NCBI GenBank assembly: GCA_937995655.1
Contig: CALKJI010000007.1
Coordinates: 1 to 64,000 of the forward strand
From: an uncultured Pseudothermotoga sp.
Lineage (GTDB): Bacteria > Thermotogota > Thermotogae > Thermotogales > DSM-5069
DNA: 64,000 nucleotides
Direction of reading: 5' to 3'
A program made the position numbers and the translations under genes. The notes under the pieces are model-generated. The model did not search any database. It saw only the letters and a list, made by a program, of their open reading frames with translations, and was not told the origin of the DNA. This document shows positions 58,826-64,000 of the stretch, piece after piece. How positions within the stretch are numbered: the first letter of the stretch is position 1; each line of letters opens with the position of its first letter.

Positions 58826-60210
58826 CTGCTTCGCCCCCCAACTATCAGTTCAGTCACCCTGATCGTGGGCTGTCCGACATCTGCTGGCACGCTGCCAGAG
58901 ATCGATCCACACATTCCCTGTCCACGTGATAGGTCATTTCCAACCATATCGATCCTTTGAATTACATCTGCTCCTTTGCCTATGAGTGTCGCACCCCGAA
59001 CAGGTTTTGTTATCTTACCTTTTTCTATCAGATAACCTTCAGCGACGGCAAAGTTGAATTCGCCCGTGGCAGGATGGACCGATCCTCCGCCCATGGTTTT
59101 TGCATACAATCCATAATCCGTTGCAGCGATTATCTCTTCTGGCAGATACTTTCCGGGCAGTATGAAAGTGTTACTCATTCTCGAGGTTGGGGCAAATCTG
59201 TAATTTTGTCTTCGACCGCATCCGTTAGATTCTATGCCCATCTTTTTGGAATGGAAACGATCGACCAGGTATGTTTTAAGAACACCGTTCTCTATGAGTA
59301 GGTTTCTTTGTGTTGGAGTTCCTTCGTCATCAATATTGTTTGATCCCCAAGCATTTGGTATCGTACCGTCATCTACAGCAGATACACAATCGGAGGCAAT
59401 CTTCTGGCCTAGTTTTCCTGCGAAGACAGACGCGCCCTTCGCAACGGAGGTCGCCTCAAGCGCATGGCCACAAGCCTCGTGGAATATGACTCCACCAAAG
59501 GCATTCGAGATGACAACGGGCATCTTCCCAGCAGGCGCGTATTCTGCCCTAACCATTCTATCGGCTATTCTTGCGGCTTCAGCCCCTACATCGTAAGGAT
59601 CCAGCAAGTTGAAAAGCTCTATTCCCATCGCTGCTCCTGGCCCAAAAAAACCTGATTCCTGCTCTGAATCTTTTGTTGCAACAGCACTGACCATCAACCT
59701 TGTTCGAACACGTCGATCTTGTGCTATCAAACCATCTGAGTTGGCTATAAAGATCCTCTGATCATAATCCCAGTATCTTACGACAACTTGGCTTATGAGA
59801 TTTGAATAGTTCTTTGCCCCTTCATGTGCCTTTTTCATGATCTTTGCCTTTTCAGATTTTGAAATTTCTTGAGGATAGAAGAAGACTAAATGCGAGTTTT
59901 TTACATCCTTGTTCATCATGTTGATCGATCTTTTCTCGCTACCTTTGATTTCAAGTGCATCTATCAATCTATCGAGTATCATAGAAAGCTGCTTCTCAGA
60001 AAGATCATTTGTGTACGCATAGACTTGCTGTCCATTCTTGAAAATTCTTAAACCCACTCCAAACTCACGGCCGCTACTTGCAACCTCTACTCTTCCATCG
60101 ATCATAGTCATCTCTGTACCGCATCTGTCTTCGGCGAAGATCTCTACAAAATCAGCACCATTGTTGATACCTTTGTTTATCAGCCGCTCGACAATTTTGC
60201 TTTCTAACAA
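58822..60210 (-). CDS. tldD: TldD-type metalloprotease subunit
   Basis: The catalytic 462-residue subunit. The zinc site HEACGHALEA fits HExxxH. NIDDEGTPTQRNLLIENGVL and GVGLRIFKNGQQVYAYTNDL are further family marks. I start at TTG 60210, 8 bases after GGGAGG; an in-frame ATG at 60255 would put that site inside the gene. Upstream is a direct repeat of AATCTTATCA. Confidence 0.92.
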   Translation of the reverse strand: MLESKIVERLINKGINNGADFVEIFAEDRCGTEMTMIDGRVEVASSGREFGVGLRIFKNGQQVYAYTNDLSEKQLSMILDRLIDALEIKGSEKRSINMMNKDVKNSHLVFFYPQEISKSEKAKIMKKAHEGAKNYSNLISQVVVRYWDYDQRIFIANSDGLIAQDRRVRTRLMVSAVATKDSEQESGFFGPGAAMGIELFNLLDPYDVGAEAARIADRMVRAEYAPAGKMPVVISNAFGGVIFHEACGHALEATSVAKGASVFAGKLGQKIASDCVSAVDDGTIPNAWGSNNIDDEGTPTQRNLLIENGVLKTYLVDRFHSKKMGIESNGCGRRQNYRFAPTSRMSNTFILPGKYLPEEIIAATDYGLYAKTMGGGSVHPATGEFNFAVAEGYLIEKGKITKPVRGATLIGKGADVIQRIDMVGNDLSRGQGMCGSISGSVPADVGQPTIRVTELIVGGRSR

Positions 60211-60229
60211 AAAATTCACCTCCCACAAG

Positions 60230-60254
60230 AATCTTATCATGCCTAATCTTATCA
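60230..60254. repeat. Direct repeat upstream of tldD, in the 313-base spacer
   Basis: AATCTTATCA occurs at 60230-60239 and 60245-60254, a 15-base period, immediately upstream of the tldD ribosome site. It may be a protein-binding site or chance in AT-rich DNA. The rest of 60211-60523 holds the tldD ribosome site, the plus-strand promoter listed next and no supported gene. Confidence 0.35.
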
Positions 60255-60475
60255 AGGCTAACCAATGTCATTTTGATGAGCGTTCTATTTTCAGACTCTT
60301 GAATAAAACTCTAAAACAATATAAGGTTGAACTAGCAATGTGTTGTCCCATGAGCAGCTCAAATACAAAGCCTTTTGATTCAGAGTATTAATCCTTTAAA
60401 GAACCTACCAAAAGTGATCTTTTGAACTTTTCCATTTCCCTAAGCCTTCATCTCGATAATGCTCATCTTTTTCCT

Positions 60476-60504
60476 TAGACTAAGTAGGCAATATTTGTTA
60501 CAAT
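60476..60504 (+). promoter_or_regulatory. Promoter of the RlmL-like gene
   Basis: TAGACT (60476-60481), a 17-base spacer and TACAAT (60499-60504). It lies 20 bases before the GTG start, so the transcript has a leader just long enough for the ribosome site GAGGTG. Confidence 0.7.
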
Positions 60505-60523
60505 CAACCACAGAGGTGTTGAG

Positions 60524-61597
60524 GTGGAGTTTGTTGCTCTGTGCACTTGTGGACTTGAAGGTGCTGTGTGTATCGAACTGAAAAGACTTGGTTTCAAAAT
60601 AAAGATGGTTACAGCGGGACACATACACTTTCATGGACAGCTGCAAGATGTTCCTTTGCTGAACTTGAAGCTCAACAGTGCCGATAGAATTTTGATACAC
60701 ATGGTGTCTTTTCAAGCTCATAATTTTGACGACCTGTACGATGGCACTCAGAGTGCTCAATGGCAACAAATAGTTCATCAGAGAGCAAACCTTGTGGTTG
60801 AAAAAGTGAAGGTGAGAAATTCGAAACTTTCTGCAACAGGCGCAATTGCATCTGTCGTCAAGAAGGCGATCTATGACAAAATCAAATCAACTGGCAAGGG
60901 CGATGGAACAGAATATCCCCTTTATGTCTATTTGAAAAATGATCTTGTTTCCATAATGATCGATACGACAGGCAAGGATGCATTGAACAAAAGGGGATAC
61001 AGAATCAAAACCTCGATGGCACCATTGCGTGAAACGATTGCTGCAGCATTGATTCTATTGAGCCATTGGGACAATGAGACGCCTTTGATAGACCCTTTTT
61101 GTGGAAGTGGCACAATACCTATAGAGGCTGCAAGGATAGCATTAAGGTTGTTAAACAACAAGAGGGTCTTTGCATTTCAAGAATGGCCAATATTCGGTGA
61201 TTACCATCTTGATTTTCATGAAAAGGTGGTTCTGAAAGATAAGATAATCTCTATAGGTTTTGATAAAGACCAACAGATACTCAAAATCGCAGATGAGAAT
61301 GCCAAGAGAGCAGGTGTGAGAAAAAACTTGCTCTTTCACACCAAAGCTTTTGAAGATTTAAGACCATTCAAAGAAAAATTGCACGTTCTCACCAACCCGC
61401 CATTTGGAATCAGGTTGAAGGAAGGTGACTCAAAATTCTACAGAAATCTTTCAAAAATAACTGACTTGTTCCCAAACTCTAAAATATGCCTCATAACCCC
61501 TAGACAAGATCTAGAAAAATTCTTCGCTTGTAAAGCAAAGAAAAAGTTCAAGTTTCAAAACAGCGGTATCTGGACTTGGTGTTACATCTTCGAATAA
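60524..61597 (+). CDS. THUMP-domain SAM-dependent methyltransferase (RlmL-type)
   Basis: A 357-residue RNA methyltransferase. Residues 1-150 are a ferredoxin-like plus THUMP domain. The catalytic part has DPFCGSGTIPIEAARIAL for SAM binding and VLTNPPFGIRL, a variant of the NPPY motif of N2-guanine or N6-adenine methylases. E. coli RlmL is much longer; this is the short stand-alone form. The start is GTG after GAGGTGTTGAG. It is a single-gene unit ending in a shared terminator. Confidence 0.88.
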   Translation: MEFVALCTCGLEGAVCIELKRLGFKIKMVTAGHIHFHGQLQDVPLLNLKLNSADRILIHMVSFQAHNFDDLYDGTQSAQWQQIVHQRANLVVEKVKVRNSKLSATGAIASVVKKAIYDKIKSTGKGDGTEYPLYVYLKNDLVSIMIDTTGKDALNKRGYRIKTSMAPLRETIAAALILLSHWDNETPLIDPFCGSGTIPIEAARIALRLLNNKRVFAFQEWPIFGDYHLDFHEKVVLKDKIISIGFDKDQQILKIADENAKRAGVRKNLLFHTKAFEDLRPFKEKLHVLTNPPFGIRLKEGDSKFYRNLSKITDLFPNSKICLITPRQDLEKFFACKAKKKFKFQNSGIWTWCYIFE

Positions 61598-61605
61598 AGG
61601 TGAAT

Positions 61606-61634
61606 AAAAAGAGGGGCCTTTGCCCCTCTTTTTT
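61606..61634. terminator. Bidirectional terminator between the RlmL-like gene and rpoC
   Basis: AAAAAGAGGGGC (61606-61617), a CTTT loop and GCCCCTC followed by T residues (to 61634) make a strong stem with T-runs on both strands. The rpoC stop codon overlaps its edge. It ends both convergent transcripts. Confidence 0.88.
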
Positions 61635-64000
61635 ATGCCATCTTTTCGGCCTCTGCCGCTCTTGGAGTCTCTTCTATTTGGATGTTTGCAAAGGTTTCTA
61701 AACCGGTGCCTGCTGGTATGAGTTGACCGACGATGACATTTTCCTTTAAACCTTCCAAGAAATCAGTATTACCTTCAACAGCAGCTTCTGTTAAAACCTG
61801 TGGTGTCTGTTGGAACGATGCCGCACCGAGCCACCCTTTTTGTTCCAAAGAGGCTTTTGTTATCCTCAAAAGTCTTCTTCTATACCTCATAGGTTCTTTT
61901 GGAGCAATCTGATAGAATACTGGCTTACCTTCGTCATAGATACAAACTTCCTTTACTCCTGCTTGGATAGCCTCCTCAAGTGCTTCATCGGTCAACTCTG
62001 TTCCTTCTGCTGCTATTTCCTCGATTTGGTCATTGATCTTTGCAACTATCTTCCTGGCAAGGATCTTACCGAGTACAAAATTCTTGTTGCTCTGAACATT
62101 TGCGTTTGCTTTAAGGATTTCTTCATTTATTCTTTCAGCTTCAGCGATAGTCAAAAGTTGACCCGGTAAGTAATCTGTATCACCAGGATCGATGACCTCA
62201 ACTCTCCCAAGCATTTGCTTTATAATAACTTCAAAGTGCTTATTGTGTATTTCAACACCCTGCTCTACATAAACCTTTTGGGTTTCTTTTAGCAAGTACA
62301 TTGCCGTCGATTCAACTCCAAGTGTATCCATCAACTTTCTGAGTCTTATGGTTCCTGTTGTCAGCATCGTACCAGGCAACACTTTTTGCCCGAGCCTGAC
62401 CTTGACCTTCGTCTTCTCGGGAATTTCGTATTCATGTATGCCACCAAGGTAGTCTTCAATATAGATCTTCTGCTTACCTTCCGCATCCTTGATGTCCTTC
62501 ACGAAACCAGCTTCCATTGCAAAAACTCCTTCAGGTTCCTTGAGTTTTTTCCTCGCTTCGAATAGTTCTTCTGCCCTTGGTAGACCCTGTGTTATGTCTG
62601 CTGTCGTTGCTATGCCACCTGTATGGAATGTCCTCATGGTGAGCTGGGTCCCAGGTTCACCTATAGACTGTGCAGCGATTATACCTACAGCCTCTCCTAC
62701 CTGCACAACTCTATGATTAGATAGATCCATACCATAGCACATGGCGCAGACACCTTTTTCGGCTTCACAAGTCAGCACTGAGCGCACATAGATGTTTGGT
62801 CTCACTTTAACATGACCTATACCGTTTTCTTCAAGCAACTTCGCAGTTGTTTCATCTATCTCCTCTTGATAAACAACCAGTTGCTTTTCTCCTTTATTGT
62901 CATCCAAAGTCTGTTGTGAAACAGTCCCCACAACTGGGTAGATCTTTATCTTCAATGATTTCTTACCCGCATTTCTGGCAGCTCTGATAATGTCCCACGT
63001 GAGTTCCGTTCCAACCTCCAGGTAAGTACCGTCGGTTCTAACTTCCTCTGCCAGTTCAGTATAACAATGAGGTAAGTGGAGACTCTGTAAATCCAATGTT
63101 TGTTCAACACAGACCGGTACCGACACCGAGTAATTTGCAAGAAATTCTGCATCATCATCGGAAAGCATGGTATTTCTAACGTACTCTTTCATAGTCTTTG
63201 GGTTCACTACTACTTCTCCAGTCAGCGGGTCGAGAACATCCTTTGCCAAAATTCTTCCAAAGAGAAAATCCTTCAACTTCTGCACCGTCAGATCATCACT
63301 CACAAGCTCTATGGCCTTTATGCCATTTTCTGTACCACAGTCAGTCGTTGTTATCACTACACTCTGAGAAACGTCCACCAATCGGCGTGTCAGATAACCT
63401 GCCGATGAAGTTCTCAAAGCTGTGTCGGCGGCACCTTTCCTGGCACCATGTGTTGAAATGAAAAATTCCATACTGGTTAAACCTTCACGGAAGTTTGAAA
63501 TAATCGGTATTTCAATAGTCTTACCAGATGGATCAGCCATCAAACCACGCATTCCGGCGAGCTGTTTGACTTGGTCGATGTTACCTCTCGCACCTGAATT
63601 GACCATCATGTAAACTGGGTTGAATGGATTCTCACCAAGGGCATCATAAGTGGCAATCTGAACATCTTCCGTAGCCTTGTTCCAAACCTTTATTATTTCT
63701 TTGTACCTTTCTTCAAAGTTTAGAAATCCTTCGTTATATTGACTTTCAATATATTCCACTCTCTGTCTGGCTTGTTCAATTATTTCGCTCTTCTTTCGTG
63801 ATACTATCAAATCCTTCAGAGAGATGGTAAGTCCGGATACAGTAGCATAATGAAAACCGAGGTCTTTCATATTGTCAAGTAAATCGGCAGTAGCATCGAT
63901 ACCATGTCGCTTAAAGGTATCGTATATGACATTCTTGATCTCTTTCTTACCGAAGGTACGTTCATAGTCCCTTAGATCTGGTGGAATGATCTCGTTTAGA
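61633..64000 (-). CDS. rpoC: RNA polymerase beta-prime subunit, C-terminal part
   Basis: About 788 residues of RpoC; the gene continues past the right edge with an open frame to base 64000 ([20 protein letters not shown] just inside it). [20 protein letters not shown] and [20 protein letters not shown] surround the bridge helix and trigger-loop region, [15 protein letters not shown] holds the second zinc site, and [20 protein letters not shown] is near-invariant. The ATG at 63870 is internal, not a start. rpoB is expected upstream. Confidence 0.97.
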   Translation of the reverse strand, partial: LNEIIPPDLRDYERTFGKKEIKNVIYDTFKRHGIDATADLLDNMKDLGFHYATVSGLTISLKDLIVSRKKSEIIEQARQRVEYIESQYNEGFLNFEERYKEIIKVWNKATEDVQIATYDALGENPFNPVYMMVNSGARGNIDQVKQLAGMRGLMADPSGKTIEIPIISNFREGLTSMEFFISTHGARKGAADTALRTSSAGYLTRRLVDVSQSVVITTTDCGTENGIKAIELVSDDLTVQKLKDFLFGRILAKDVLDPLTGEVVVNPKTMKEYVRNTMLSDDDAEFLANYSVSVPVCVEQTLDLQSLHLPHCYTELAEEVRTDGTYLEVGTELTWDIIRAARNAGKKSLKIKIYPVVGTVSQQTLDDNKGEKQLVVYQEEIDETTAKLLEENGIGHVKVRPNIYVRSVLTCEAEKGVCAMCYGMDLSNHRVVQVGEAVGIIAAQSIGEPGTQLTMRTFHTGGIATTADITQGLPRAEELFEARKKLKEPEGVFAMEAGFVKDIKDAEGKQKIYIEDYLGGIHEYEIPEKTKVKVRLGQKVLPGTMLTTGTIRLRKLMDTLGVESTAMYLLKETQKVYVEQGVEIHNKHFEVIIKQMLGRVEVIDPGDTDYLPGQLLTIAEAERINEEILKANANVQSNKNFVLGKILARKIVAKINDQIEEIAAEGTELTDEALEEAIQAGVKEVCIYDEGKPVFYQIAPKEPMRYRRRLLRITKASLEQKGWLGAASFQQTPQVLTEAAVEGNTDFLEGLKENVIVGQLIPAGTGLETFANIQIEETPRAAEAEKMA

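Noticed and set aside
1-64000. CRISPR arrays, tRNA/rRNA genes, insertion sequences
   Set aside because: Looked for regularly spaced repeats, cloverleaf-like stretches and transposase motifs; none was found.

Overview
The window reads as a piece of a Thermotogales chromosome, most like Pseudothermotoga or Thermotoga. The strongest taxonomic clue is the toga gene pair at the left edge (an SLH-plus-coiled-coil OmpA beside the start of an OmpB-like barrel) next to tyrS. Other clues are the block metG-gyrA-archease-lexA-STAS-rpiB, the secretin-MEMO junction, and ABC binding proteins without lipobox cysteines. From memory of T. maritima these blocks resemble TM0476-TM0478, TM1080-TM1085 and TM0087-TM0088; I ran no search. 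Base composition is moderately AT-rich. Ribosome binding sites are strong (GGAGGTGATC-like) and GTG, TTG and apparently CTG starts are common.

Layout. 0-4.5 kb (minus): toga genes, tyrS, secG, a GntR regulator and a DUF1292 protein. 4.6-11.3 kb (plus): a BMP-type ABC importer with an RpiR regulator and a FGGY sugar kinase behind a promoter that overlaps a 32-bp dyad. 11.3-20.0 kb (minus): HDAC-family deacetylase, rpiB, STAS, lexA, archease, gyrA, metG and a beta-CASP nuclease-like protein. 20.3-23.4 kb (plus): a CUT1 sugar importer lacking its ATPase. 23.4-30.0 kb (minus): a second RbsA-like ABC importer with a DUF3798 binding protein, plus a DUF1576 membrane protein and a small unknown protein. 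30.1-32.6 kb (plus): a four-cluster ferredoxin, a tungsten-type aldehyde ferredoxin oxidoreductase and an MscL-like gene interrupted by one amber codon. 32.8-34.1 kb (minus): glycerate 2-kinase. 34.8-43.2 kb (plus): a type IV pilus/type II secretion-like operon (pilC, unknown, pilM, pilN, pilO, pilP, giant secretin) ending in a MEMO protein. 43.2-50.0 kb (minus): murJ, aminotransferase, RlmI-like methyltransferase, iron alcohol dehydrogenase, endonuclease V and an LCP protein. 50.0-55.0 kb (plus): a membrane-anchored Mrr-like pair, lysine 2,3-aminomutase, a KamB-like P-loop protein, dnaN and an orphan ABC ATPase. 55.0-60.2 kb (minus): a polar amino acid ABC importer behind a structured leader, then the TldE/TldD pair. 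60.5-61.6 kb (plus): an RlmL-like methyltransferase. 61.6 kb to the end (minus): rpoC, cut by the window edge.

How the genes fit together. Four ABC importers dominate, which suits a fermentative sugar- and amino-acid-scavenging heterotroph. AOR with its ferredoxin, iron ADH and glycerate kinase fit aldehyde, alcohol and glycerate metabolism. Most operons are tightly packed, with ATGA overlaps and shared bidirectional terminators.

The most novel-looking items are four. First, the leader at 57.25-57.45 kb: a three-helix aptamer-like fold with a 9-bp antiterminator exactly competing with a perfect terminator, matching no riboswitch class I could recognise. Second, the tandem membrane-anchored Mrr-like proteins, one of which seems catalytically dead. 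Third, the very long secretin with about nine extra repeat domains. Fourth, two long dyad operators at 4.65 and 50.03 kb. No tRNA, rRNA, CRISPR array or insertion sequence was seen.
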